Source of the DNA: Purshia tridentata
Lineage: Eukaryota > Streptophyta > Magnoliopsida > Rosales > Rosaceae
Length of the DNA stretch: 64,000 nucleotides
Direction of reading: 5' to 3'
NCBI GenBank assembly: GCA_003254885.1
Contig: QANT01008032.1
Span: forward strand, 141,509 to 205,508
Positions within the stretch are counted from its first letter, which is position 1. Each line of letters starts with the position of its first letter. The notes beneath the pieces are model-generated. The model was not told where the DNA came from. It did no database searches and worked only from the letters and a program-made list of their open reading frames with translations. The translations under genes and the position numbers were made by a program. This document shows, in pieces, positions 38,101 through 49,987 of this stretch.

Positions 38101-38982
38101 CTTGTTAGAGGTATTTTAGCTCTTGGATGTCCATGGAGGAATATCAAGATATTGTAACATTTACTTTCAGAGAACCATTCCATCATTGTGGACAAGAATG
38201 AATAGCTCCGTGGGACTACAGAGAAAATGTAGTTTGGTAATTCCTATTAATAATACAAGAAAGGAGATGAACTCTCATTATGGGATCACTGACAAAGCTT
38301 GAAGTGATACTTCTCTCCTTTTAGGAATGAGAAATTACTAAGAAGTGGAAACTAGTTTAGCTAACCCAAATGAAGAGAAACCAATAACTATTGAGGCAAG
38401 TTTGAGCCCAGTTCTGAACTTCCACTTCAACATGTTTAACTAGGCACCCTTAACTACTAAGGAGTGTGGGATGACTCTGTAAAGTTTTGGATTTAAAACA
38501 AGTTTATCTCTGTTTAAAAACAAATGATACTTGAAACTTACTTTTTCATCATGTTGAAACTTACTGAGATATTGGGCCGGACCCGGAATACAAGTTACGA
38601 ACCCCGGATCTAGACCCAGATATTGGGCCTGATATCCAAAACCCAAACCCAAGACTCAAAATCGAGGACCCAAAAACCAGGCTCCAACTCAAGACCGAGA
38701 CCCAATCCCAAACCAAACACTAGCGTCAAATGTTGAATCCTGAACGTTGAGCCTAAATAGAATCAAAGACTGAGTCGGCTTTCATTTTCAGCTTTTGATC
38801 TGACCCTGACGCATATATGATCAAGATCAAGCCCCATAACTATTGTAATATCTTCAAGATATAGCCTTTTTATTATCACATATATAGAGTTTGACATGGT
38901 TGGCGACCCTGTCACCACCACTTAGCTACCAGCATAGACAACGACTATTACGGTCTCACCCAGGCGGCCCTCGAGGTGGGGA
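35146..38982. other. long intergenic region downstream of the receptor kinase
   Basis: 3' UTR of the receptor kinase, then about 3.5 kb with no recognised gene. It contains one ambiguous base and a duplicated poly-A/TTGTAGCACT segment (36241-36301). A stretch of repeated CCCGGA/GACCCA-like words lies at 38570-38720. Open frames at 36408-36737 and 37728-38021 resemble nothing I know. Confidence 0.5.
36241..36301. other. ambiguous base flanked by a duplicated poly-A segment (probable assembly join)
   Basis: A long A run followed by ttgtagcact occurs immediately before and again after a single n at 36271. The exact duplication around one n is what an unresolved overlap between two contigs through a homopolymer would give. 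Confidence 0.8.
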
Positions 38983-39359
38983 TTAGACTATTGGCGCTGG
39001 AGGCTGTTGTGGCGGCATTGTAGGTATTGGTGTACTATGCTGATGATGATGATCATCATCAGTATATGTATCCATGGTGGTATGATCATCAACATCTTGA
39101 CAATGTTGATATTTCTGATGTAGCTGTATCGGTGACCTTTGCTGATGATTTATACATGGTATCTGAAAATAAGGTTAACAAAGAAACAAATAAACTGTGA
39201 ATAGGCATTGAAATTCAAAGCAGATCATACAGTTTAACATATGCATACTCTAAATTCCACATCATGATTGTAAATCTCGTATACGTATTGCCCGAATTCA
39301 ACACCTTCCTTTCCCTCTTGTTTCAACCGACGTAAGCAAAGCCACATATGAATTGAATA
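38983..39359 (-). CDS. possible 3' exon pair of an unrecognised gene (partial)
   Basis: Two stretches on the minus strand, 39359-39249 and 39162-38983, are each in frame and join in phase 0 through a good intron (aga/gtatgc ... ttattttcag/ata). They give 96 codons ending in TAA. The first part reads like a folded domain (HMWLCLRRLKQEGKEGVEF). The second is rich in His, Gln, Asp and Pro, ending PPQQPPAPIV. A candidate upstream exon (39697-39513) ends in a phase that does not fit, so the 5' part is missing or decayed. I recognise no family. It could be a gene fragment, a decayed transposon exon or a chance reading. Confidence 0.25.
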
Positions 39360-40688
39360 CTGCATATTTATGAGAATCTTTTAGAGCACCATTAAGGTAG
39401 TTATATAGCCTTCCTATATCCTACACAGAACTATATAAGCAATGGTAACTTGGAAGTAAAGTTTTCTAACATGTATGGACAGTCTCACACACCTTCTTAC
39501 CCATTGAAATAGTTATCAGAAGGTGAGAATAATGTACACATGAACAAGGTGAAATGGTTGATGCTAGCTAGATATGGTAAATGATATGGAGGTGTTACTG
39601 CACCAAAACCCAAAACATCCTTTTGGCCACAAATTACATATTCCCTTATGCTCTTCTGACGAAGAAAATGAAGGAGAGGAAAAACAGAAACAATTTCTGA
39701 AATATTTTCAAGGAAATTTACAAGCATTACCAGTTAACAATGACGTGCCAATTGCGGACTGCAGTTCAATACAAAAGATTATTAAAGAAAATACAGGGGA
39801 AAGAAGAAAGAGTGAAAATTTGACCTTCATAACTATTAATGGCAGGTTTATCAACTTGTGAAATACCACATTTGCCCCTCGAAAACAGTATCAGCTTAAG
39901 CAATATACGCTTAATGCCCTCATATTGTGGCTCCTCAATCCTCAATCCGGGGCCAAAGCCAATGAGGAGGGTTTAGACCAAAACACAGAAATGGTTTCTG
40001 AGATTCAAGCTATGCTCTGAACTATACAAGAATTAATCATAAAACCCCTTGCATGACTTGGGAGCTGGGATCATATTCATAATTTATCATACTAAGAAAG
40101 AAGTATGAATGATGAAATCATGGAAGACAAACAAAATATATCTCAATGTAAACGTCAATGTCAATGTCAATGTGATTAGTATGTATATGTACTGTCTGTC
40201 TCAATGCCTTCTCCACCTTTCTGAATCATCGCAACGGTGAAGAGGAAAATTGCCTTTTTGCTAAATACGACACCGTCTTGGATTCATTCGACATTGTACT
40301 AAGATGACATGGCCAACTAGGTCCAACGGCAAGACTCCAAGGCCCCAGCTTTTTTCCCATTATATAATGGCTTAATTGCAATTTACAAGTTTTAGGCTTT
40401 AAGTCCTTTCTCTTTCCTAATTTTCAGCTGAGCTCCCATTCTCAAAGCTATACATTACACTTTACCTCCCAACATTCCATGTAAGCAAACAAGTCCTCTC
40501 TCAGCGTCATTTTCGCCACCTTTCCCCCAAAAAAAAAAAAAAAACAAGTTCCCTAAACCCCAATTTCACTGTCCCAAACCCTCACAGCTAAACCTAAAGC
40601 AGTAAGGCTTAATTCCCCTAATTCCAGTTCCCAAATTATGCCCAATTCCCCAAATTAGGGTTTTCAGTTTCTACTTCCGCGCCCAAAG
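39360..40688. other. intergenic region upstream of the U-box gene
   Basis: No confirmed gene; candidate exon on the minus strand at about 39513-39697 is mentioned with the partial gene. A short (gtcaat)3 repeat lies near 40154. The U-box leader (40500-40688) is pyrimidine-rich with an A run. Confidence 0.45.
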
Positions 40689-43600
40689 ATGTCCTCCGAA
40701 GACTTGGGTTTAGTTTCCTCCCAGAATGGGCTCAACTCCCAGCTAGTGTTCCAAGACGAGACCCTGCGCTTCAATTGCGGTGCACCGCCTCAGCGCCGGG
40801 TCGGGGACACGGGTCCGAAGACCAGAGAGCTCAGCGGGTTCATAGACGACCGGTTTTTCGCACCTCAGAGCACCGACTTCCGGCGGAGCATGTTTAGCGA
40901 GAGCTCGGAGCGGCGGGACCTTCCCGAAGCACGAGCCTGGAATTCTTCGAATGGCACCGAAACGACGCCGAGCGGGGAAGGATCGGACGACGAGGACGAT
41001 GACGAGGACGAGGACGATGACGTGGACGATGACGATGAGGTCGATGAAATGGATAATAGGAACAAGGGCAGTTCTAGTAATATTGCGAATAATGGGGAGG
41101 ATGAAATGGGAAATGGTAAAGTTAAGCACCAGCACCACCATTCTTCTTTTGGTAAGGGTAAAGTTGTGAGCTTTTTAATTTTTATACTAGTTTCTAATTT
41201 TAGAAACTGTTGTTGATTTTTTGGATTTTTTGTTTTTTGTTTTTTATTAGGTGGGAGTGGGACTGTGATAGTTGGATCAAGTAGAGAGGTGTTGTTGAAA
41301 GACCACCATAGTGTTGTGAATAACAACAACACGCGGGGGAGTCCCAGTGATCATCAGCAAGTCAGGCTTGGGAGTTATCAGAATGCGGTCACCGTGGCCG
41401 AACCGGACGGTGACATGTATTACTCTCAGTATTTGCAGGGCTCTGAGGGGTCTGCTGCTGCGGGAAAGGACTTGGCTATTGAAAATGGATGTGGGTTTAG
41501 TGGAAGAAAGGATGTTATGTACTCGAGCGAGTCCGGAGACTCTTTGAGGGCCATTCTCTCTGATCCTGTGACGTAAGTTTTGTTTGTTCATAGGTTGGTT
41601 TTGCATTTGATTGTTAGTTTTCTGGGTTTTGAGCTTTAACTGAGAAGATGTTGAATTTCAGGGGAGCTCTGATGGATGACGCAATGATATTGCCTTGTGG
41701 GCATTCCTTTGGGGGTGGTGGAATACAGCATGTTATTAGAATGGTGAGCTCCTAGTAAACACATTTATTTCTCATAGATGTGATTGTTTCTGTTTGTTTC
41801 TGAGAAAAGTTGGATGGTTCTATGTTGCTGGGTCATATTCTTGTAGTGATATATGAACTGATTGGCAGACGAAGTGCAAGTACAAGTCTTTCACAAGACT
41901 TTAGAAATTTATGGAGATCCATAATTGGGTTCTCAATGATTGGTGCAAGCAGCACCACTTTCTCGCTAGTGTAGTGCAAGCTTTGGAAAGATTGGTGCAT
42001 TTATAATCTGTTTGTGACATCAACTTTTGTCACCTTCTCTAAATCTAGATTATACTGACACATGTTCTCTGCTGTATTATTGGCTTGCGTATGTATATAT
42101 GATTGTAAATCTATAACTAATAAAATGCATAGTTTTAGATTCAGTTGAATTTTAAAACAAATACCATTGTTAGTGCTTCATTTGTTTCCATTTTTCAGGA
42201 TGCAATTATTATATATACTACGTCATTTTGCTTACTGTTTTCCGTGGGCTGGTATTCAATGAAGAGCAATACTAGCGTTAAATGGTTTTATGAAGACCAA
42301 AAAAAAAGTTGTAGAGTTTTTGCCATAATCATATGTTTTGCTAGATGTTATCTCATAAATTAAAAATTTCTCACTATTTTGTCCTTCTTGCTTGCAAAGT
42401 ATATGTGGTATATGTGCATGTAGGTTTCAATAAACCAATGCTAAGAACTAAAGAACATATCTCTTATGCTAGCTTTAATTAATTGAATTTTTGGTTACCG
42501 GGCTTCCTGGTTTTGAAGTTATCTATGGTACCGTTAAACCTGTCTGGTTTTCATTTAACTGAATTTTTATTTTGTTTTTCATTATACGTTTCCAGAAAGC
42601 TTGCTTCACCTGTTCTCAGTCAATTTCAGAAGACTCAGTTGCTCAAAATCTCTGTAAGTATAAATGTTTTCATTGAAGATCTATTTCCACTTTTTACAAT
42701 TTCTAAATTAATATCTGGCCTACTCTAATCGTAAATATGTTGTGCTGTTGCATGTGTTCAATGTAATGTGGACAGCATTACATCATTTGCCTGTGTCTTG
42801 TTTCTATTTGTTCCATGCTCAAGTCCTCTGTGCTAAAACCTGCATCAGTATCATGGTCACATAGATACTAGAAAAACATGTTGTCTGGCTTGGCAAGTCT
42901 AAATGTTTGCTCAACGCTCCAGTGGGTAAAAAGAATTAATGTTTCTGAAAGAATTCATGATGCAAATATTCTTTGACATGATCCTTATTTGGTAAAATTT
43001 GAGAAAGTACTTAAAGAATTGGACAAAATAAAAACTGAAAGGGATGAGAGGGGATCCAAATCCGGGTGTGGAATACTGAGGGAATAGCCCTAACTGTCCT
43101 AGTGAAATTAAGTAACAATTCTGCAAGAACATTGACAATTATGTTGCAAGAAACAGGGTTTGGGCCTCTTATAGCTCAAGAAGGACAAAAGAAGAGTATA
43201 AGAGTAACTGCCAGATGACAAAGTGTAGAACTTTAATACGTTACAGAACTCATCCTAGTACTGTTTTTTTTTTTTGCTCTTACTTATGCAGCTCTTCAAG
43301 CTGCTGTACAGGCATTTCGCCAGGAAGAAGAGTTACAATTTTATCGCTCATCCAAAAGAAGAAAAGAAAGGTTTGACCAGGTTTGTCATTTTCATGCTTC
43401 AAAAATGGCATCACTAGTTTTTGTAAAATGGGGAAAATGTTATCAAAACCTTGAAACTAAATCTCTTTCTTTCTTTTTTTGTTACTGTGATGTAGGACAA
43501 GGGTGGTTTTGGTGATCCAGCTCTCATGGAACTTCCAAGGGGTAGAGGTGTTCAGTTTCCATTTGCTGTGACAGACCGAGTTATTATAAAGGTTAGCAGA

Positions 43601-44038
43601 GTCCCAAGCTTTGCTGTAATTCTTGTTCAGTTGTTTGTTCTAACTAACAATTGGAGTGAAAATGTCACAGGGGAATAAGAGGACACCACAACGCTTTGTT
43701 GGGCGTGAGGCTGTCGTGACAACACAATGCTTAAATGGATGGTTAGTTATTTTGCTACTTTTATTCCAATTTTAACTTTTAATATAAATTTGACACCTGA
43801 ATGTGATTGGTATATTACTATATTTCATGCCTTTTAATTTTTCTGTCAAAATGATAAGCAATCTTAGATTTGTGTTCATTTTACGAATTGCACGAACAGG
43901 TATGTGGTAAAGACATTGGATAATGCAGAGAGTGTAAAATTGCAGTATCGTTCACTAGCCAAGGTATCTGATGACCCCTCATCGAAGCCATGTCAAGCAA
44001 GATGGCACCTAACTGGCTCTAGGCCTCCACACAAATAG
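40689..44038 (+). CDS. U-box/RING-like ubiquitin ligase candidate, PUB62/63 type
   Basis: Probable E3 ubiquitin ligase, similar to the Arabidopsis protein At2g40640. Eight exons 40689-41151, 41251-41572, 41662-41743, 42596-42653, 43292-43380, 43496-43591, 43671-43741 and 43900-44038 join in phase (1320 nt, 439 aa). The N-terminal half is disordered, with a long acidic run (residues about 98-120, almost all Asp/Glu) and a His patch. The U-box-like segment (about 250-315) has DPVTGALMDDAMILPCGHSF, then KACFTCSQSI and QNLSLQAAVQAF. Unlike canonical U-boxes it keeps Cys/His pairs that could bind zinc. The C-terminal region (FPFAVTDRVIIKGNKRTPQRF...) is conserved in this family and of unknown role. 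Confidence 0.88.
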
Positions 44039-44971
44039 GAAATATGAGACCAATATGCCACGCTATAACTAACTTTATTGTTTAAGTTCCTTGTCTCGAC
44101 TTGAGTTGTATTTCTTTACAAGCAAACATGGTGATATTCTGGCCTTGTAAATTATAGAAGCCTTCTTGTCACAGCTGCTTTGAGGAAAACGTAGAATGTG
44201 AATTTAGATTGTCAGAATATGTATTCTTTTTTCTTTAATTTTGACCAGCATTGTATTTAAGCCTGTAAAAATTTTAATGTTATATAATCATTTTTGGTCT
44301 GTGGGATCCCAGTGAGTACTGATGTTTATGTTTACCTAAAGATTAAAGTAGGCAGGTCCATCCCACACGATTTGGCTATTAGGCTACAGTTTGATGTTGG
44401 GTCATGCGACTCATGTTACAAAATAAAGGATTTATACCATCTTTTTGAAACTTTAATGAAATTGTCATTTTTTTTTCCAATTTTTTCTTTCAAATTAAAT
44501 AAAATAAAAATGAAAAGACAGTAGACTGTCAGTTGCCAACTGAAATATGGATCGCATCCGATTCTGATACTGTGATACACGATTACATCAGTAAAACTGT
44601 TAAAACAAATTTGTAAGAAAAAAATGACAGTGCAAATATGAAACAGTGAAATGTCATTAATGGATTCAGAATTCACAAGAGGAAGTGAATTAAAGAACTT
44701 GAAAATCGACAGCTGAAAAAAAACAAAGTGAAAAATGACAAGATTTGTTAATTCAACAATTGGAATTATCCCTGGCCAAAAAAAAAAAAAAACAGTTGAA
44801 ATTATAACAGTCGGATTCTGCCGCTCCTGACCTCCACTTCTAATGTTACATACTCAAACATTCTGCAACTTCTAACCAGTTATTTGCTGAATGCTCTCAC
44901 TAGGGGGCAAAAAAAAGGTCAAACAAAATTAGACGAAGGATTGAAGAGAGGAAGGACTGTCGTCAACAAGG
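44039..44971. other. convergent intergenic region
   Basis: 3' UTRs of the U-box gene and the unknown conserved gene on the other strand. AT-rich; nothing else seen. Confidence 0.5.
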
Positions 44972-47900
44972 TCAGAAACAAGGTACATTCGTTGACAACA
45001 GAAAGTTGCATGTTGAATAAATCGAAGCTGCAGCAGCCCTAACAGCTATTTCCCTCTCTGAGTTATCCATTTTCTGTGAGCTGCATGGCAAACAATAAAT
45101 AATCAATTTACGGCATTTTCTAACTGCTATAGAACCCTATTTAGAGTTTTGGGAAATATATTAAGAAAATAGTTTAATTGAATACACTTTCCTATTTAGT
45201 AATAAGACAATGCATGCTGGAGTTTAGAACATGAGTTAGAATTTGACTTATAAACAATAGGCCATCCAGCCACGTGTACATCAGAACTTAGATTTATGAA
45301 GGCAACAGTAACTAAAAGGACATTTGATGCTAATAAAAGCTTTACCTGGGATCATTTTCAGAAGTTCCCAATTGTTGAATGCCAGAAGCACTGTTAACAA
45401 GTTGCAGGCCTTGGTCACAGTGAAATTGCATTTCTTTTACTTGGTTCAACCAACTTACCTGAAATTTATAAGCAGTATATTCTATAAGAAACTGCATGGA
45501 AAATATTTGATCAAGTTATAAATTATAAGAAAGTAAACATGCTCTGATATTATCACACACTTCACAGAGCAACTTCACCTATTCAAAACACCCAGATTAT
45601 AATACTTTCAAGTCTTCACCTATGAAATGAATTTACAATTTCATTTAGCACTCACAAGTTGATTCTCTTCTTCAGACAGTGTTTTATCCATTTGATCAAA
45701 AAGTGTGGTCCATCTTGCTTGATGCATGTCTGCACTAGCGCAGCTAGAAATTCCATCGGCGGATTCTTTCAAGATATAAGGATGATTATCCAGATCAGAT
45801 GAAAACTCTTTTGATAACAATGCAGGCAAATCAGTAGTTATTACATCTTTTACTCTCTTCCTACTGCGTCGTAATGCTGCAGTTACGGAATAAAGTAGAC
45901 ATAAGACTATGTTCAAACCAAAAAGATACACTAATGATTTTAAAAATAGAGAGAGAGAGAGAGCATTACCTAAAAGACGTCCTTTGATGTCTTGATGGAT
46001 AAGTTCCAACCATTGAGAAGCAATAGAAGCAGCTGGAAAGGAATAAGAAAAAAAAAAAAAAAATTCAGCTAACCTGAGACCAAGCATTCTTTCCTTCATG
46101 CAGTGTGCCTAGGACTACAGTTACCCCCACCCCATCTACTTCTTTCAAGAATGTACTCTAACATGTAAGGTCCTCCCCAATCATCACTTAACTTGCACCC
46201 TGATCTCTGACCACTTAATGAATTCATACAAGAACTCCTAATAAAATTACATATTTATCAAAAAAAACAAAAAACAAAAAGATAATGACCTTTAATAGAA
46301 AGATAAGACGCTGATTCCTCAGACAAAGGGCTATCATTCTCAGTCGCTTGAGTTGATGATGATAACTTCAATGCTAGCATGTCTTCCTCACTTACAAGGG
46401 TGGAGTGTGGCGTGCAACCTTTACCAGAAAACCTCTCTAGTGTGGTTGGATCAGCGTCTCCACCTCTGTCTTCTTGAATCAAAGAAGATTTATTCATCAA
46501 TATAGGGTACCCTCTTACCTGCCTGCCATCAGAGAATGTATTTGGAGGCCAATTTTCATGACAAAAACGTATACCAGAATCATTCATACTTTCCAGGTCC
46601 TTCCTGTTGCCAATGTCTACAGTTCTGCTCTTCGGGTGGGTTATTTGTTTGTTTTCCACAAGGTCATTTTCCAGCATTTCAGACCTTACAAGGGACTTTA
46701 TTATTGAATGGACCTGTTTTCTATTTCTCACATGGTTGATAATCCCAGGGTTCAGTTCATTGAGCAGTCCACTTGGAGCAGCAATCTTTGTAAACCTGTC
46801 CACTTGTTCCTTCTTTGCCCGTTCCATCTTCTTCTTGAGCTCTTCATTTTTACTTTTCTTGACGCGCTGCTTTGGCATTGGAATGCCTCCATGGGTAGAT
46901 GAGAGGAAACCATTTTGCTTCATCTCCTTCCACAGTCTCATTGGATCTTTCTCTTCCAAAGGACCAGTAGAGCTCCCACATTCAGAGGCATCTCTTGGCT
47001 TCAAGTAATTGTGCATTTTGAACGGATAAAACGGGTCTTGGTTTTCTGAGCTTGAAACATCTTCTGCATTGAGATCCAACCTAATGCCTCTTGCATTTAC
47101 AAATTTACTGTGACCTTCTTTATCATGATCCTTACGCAAGGTGGTCTTCTTTAAACTCGCAGAGCATTCCTGACCCTCATCCTGAACCGTGCTATTGGCA
47201 ATGAACGTGTCAGTATTGAGATCCAGTGGCCTAGAAGCAGGATTGACCCCTACTGGCACTGTGTTTCTTCCGGCTTTGCCTACTTGAGTAGCATCAAAAT
47301 CACAGGTGATAGGCACCTCAGTAACCTGAGACATCTCTTCATCACCAAATTGGATTTGATCACCCGATTCTTTGTTTTGTAATGATGTTGCATGAAGGAC
47401 ATTAGTTCCTGCGACATGAAAAATTAAGAGGAAAGTATTGAACCCAAAACCACTTTAAATGGCAAACCAAAACAACCTTTTAATTCGAACTTAAATAGAC
47501 TGCAAATGATTTTCATAGGCAAGCCAAATGTGAACCCCATGATTGTCCTTATAGTATTGGACATCATTATACATGATAAATTAAAGATTTTCAGTGGGTT
47601 TTAATTACGTTAAAGCTCTTAACTCAAATCTGAGTGCACAAATTTTATTTTTAGGAGAGTACAAGTACTTACAATAAATTACAAAAGTACAGGATAACCA
47701 AGGGACAAAGAAACTGAACATATTTAAAATCATTTTAAGCGCCAAAAAATAGCAAGAACAAATAGCAAATACCGCTACACTATAAAATTCTTACTTAGTC
47801 AATTCTCATACAGATACACTTTATGCACTAAAAAATAAAACCAATTAGCACGCGCACAGCAACAAGAAATTTCAAATATTTAAGTACCTTCAGAGCGGCA

Positions 47901-48137
47901 AACGGATTTAAGATCTCGCATTTTAACCCGTTTACGAGGACCGAGTTCACGTTCTTTACCCGACTCAGTACTGACCCGCTTCTCACACACCATCTAAACA
48001 ACCCAACAATCAAAAACCGATAAAATGAATGAGAACCAGAACAAACTAAGCGCAGGAAAAGAGCCAACCTTTGAATCCGATCTGGGAACCGATACCAACA
48101 AGTTCAACCCTCTTCCCGAATCACATTGATTTTCCAT
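44972..48137 (-). CDS. conserved plant protein of unknown function (nuclear-type, At2g40630-like)
   Basis: Seven exons (minus) 48137-48069, 47993-47888, 47408-46290, 46032-45970, 45876-45656, 45458-45346 and 45080-44972 join in phase to 599 aa. No catalytic domain is recognised. Basic clusters (GPRKRVKMRDLK near residue 42; KQRVKKSKNEELKKKME near 225) suggest nuclear localisation. The motif LDLN occurs twice (about residues 105 and 150), similar to but not a full EAR repression motif. A well-ordered central block includes SECGSSTGPLEEKDPMRLWK, NGFLSS.HGGIPMPK and APSGLLNELNPGIINHVRN, which look strongly conserved. The C-terminal third is helical with a RRSRKRVKD basic patch. Position next to the U-box gene matches Arabidopsis At2g40630 as recalled, but identity by sequence was not checked. 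Confidence 0.82.
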
Positions 48138-48836
48138 AATCGAAACCCAATTCAAATACAGCACTTTTAGAATTGACCCTTTTGCAAGAACCGCCAAATC
48201 TGACTCATGGTCACGGAAAGATTTAAGCTTTTGAAGTTATAACGAAAAGGGTATGCAGAAATGATGGAAGGTTGATGTTAGAGATTAGATTGAGAATGAG
48301 AAAAGGGTTGGTGGGTTAGGGTTTTGAATGGCGGTGTAGTAGATCCGTGGGATTTTATTAATTTGATTTTCAATTTGAATTGCAGAGAAGAGTGAAGGGA
48401 GAGAGAAAAGCGCGCTATTGCAAACGTTGTTTGTTTTGTTGGCTTGGTTCGCTTACTCTCTTACTCGCGCTCGTATCGCATGTGCAAATTGTAATTTAGG
48501 GAGAGGCTACTCAAACTAAACAACGTGGGATTTTCAAATTCAAACATGTTGGAGGGACTTTGGGCCCAAAGCGGAAAGCCCCCACCTCTTTTCCCACGCC
48601 TTCTTCTACTTAATTGTTATAACTATTCTTATGCTACACCACCGTTTGGTTGCCTTGGCAAAATCATTACCCATGTGGGCCATGCCCATGTCTTCGTTAG
48701 AAACTACAATAATTATGACTTATCCCCAACTACGGAATCATACACATTAATTTTTTTCCTTTTTTTCGAGTAGAGTATATACATCACATCCTATTATAGT
48801 ATAAATGTGATGATAACTAAGGGGAAATGGCTTAAT

Positions 48837-49207
48837 TTCATTTCTGGTTCCTGAAATTTGAGTTAAGTTTTACTTTAATCCTTATAGTTTCAATTGTTAT
48901 AATTTTGATTTTTTAATTTACAAATCGTTACAATTCAAGAAAAAGTTAATATTTTTGTCAATTAGTCGGTTAAATTAATTATTGAATCACTAATGATATG
49001 TACAATACGTGATCAAAATATAAAGGGTTTGTAAATTACATGAGCAAAAGTATAATAAATTTGACAATTTGATAGACGAAAATACTAAGATGTCATTATC
49101 ATGTCATTGAATTGCAATAATTTATAAACTACATGACCAACATCTTAACAATTGAAAATATAAAGACCAAAGTGAAACTTAGCTCAAACTATAAAGACCA
49201 AAATGAA
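48837..49207. mobile_element. MITE with about 65-bp imperfect terminal inverted repeats
   Basis: The left terminus (ttcatttctggttcctgaaa...gagttaagttttactttaat...tagtttcaattgtta) is matched by the right terminus read on the other strand (ttcattttggtctttatagt...gagctaagtttcactttggt...tattttcaattgtta). The element is about 371 bp, AT-rich and non-coding. This terminus resembles MITE families widespread in dicots. The target duplication was not resolved, so the superfamily is left open. Confidence 0.7.
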
Positions 49208-49721
49208 CTTTTGCAAATATAGATTATACATGCACAATGTTTAATTGGTGTCAAATTTAGTATTTTTTTATCTTTCAATTTGGGGTTTCTTCGTCCATCA
49301 TCCTTTTGATGTATTTAGTCTTAGAGAAGTCATCATTTCAAGATGAACTTTCTTACTATTCAAATTAACTATTTAACTAATGGATTCAAATAATAAATAC
49401 AAAACACCAAAAATCAAATGATGAAAAGAATATAGTTAGGGATTGGATTCGAAGTGATATTACAATGTTCTATTGATTTATATTCAAATCCATTTTGAAG
49501 TTCATTTATTTACATCAAGTAGTACAGCATCATACTATTTTGAATCCAAACTTTGTATATAAATTTAGATTCTAGTATTATACTATAATACATTGTGTAC
49601 ACATGACATACAAATACATTTTTAACAATTAAATCTCAACCAATTCACATTTTTATACTAAGGTATAAATTTGTAAATCATTGAAATCGAATTAAAAGGA
49701 TTATATCGTATCAAATTTAAG

Positions 49722-49897
49722 TTATGCAAAAAACAATCCACAAACATTAAAAGAACGATTATGATTATGAGTTGTATCCATATACACGATAATTATGCAA
49801 AAAACAATCCACAAACATTAAAAGAACCAACATCATCCTCAGTTTGAGGAGGACACTTTGTGATTATGATTATGAGTTGTATCCATATACACGATAA
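49722..49897. repeat. duplicated 71-bp block, second copy with a 34-bp insertion
   Basis: The block 49722-49792 (ttatgcaaaaaacaatcc ... tccatatacacgataa) recurs at 49793-49897 with near-identical halves separated by a 34-bp unique insert at 49828-49861. The insert contains the short inverted repeat cctcagtttgagg. Confidence 0.85.
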
Positions 49898-49987
49898 ATG
49901 AATTGACCATCAATTGGTTTGGTACTCTGGTTGGTCAGTTTTTAATTTACAAATTACAATTGAGGTGGATCGGAATGGTTGGTGTCA

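Larger units (their letters stand above)
48138..49987. other. intergenic region with a MITE and duplicated 71-bp repeat
   Basis: Upstream region of the unknown conserved gene, then AT-rich DNA. Contains a MITE (48837-49207) and a duplicated 71-bp block (49722-49897). No gene seen. Confidence 0.6.
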
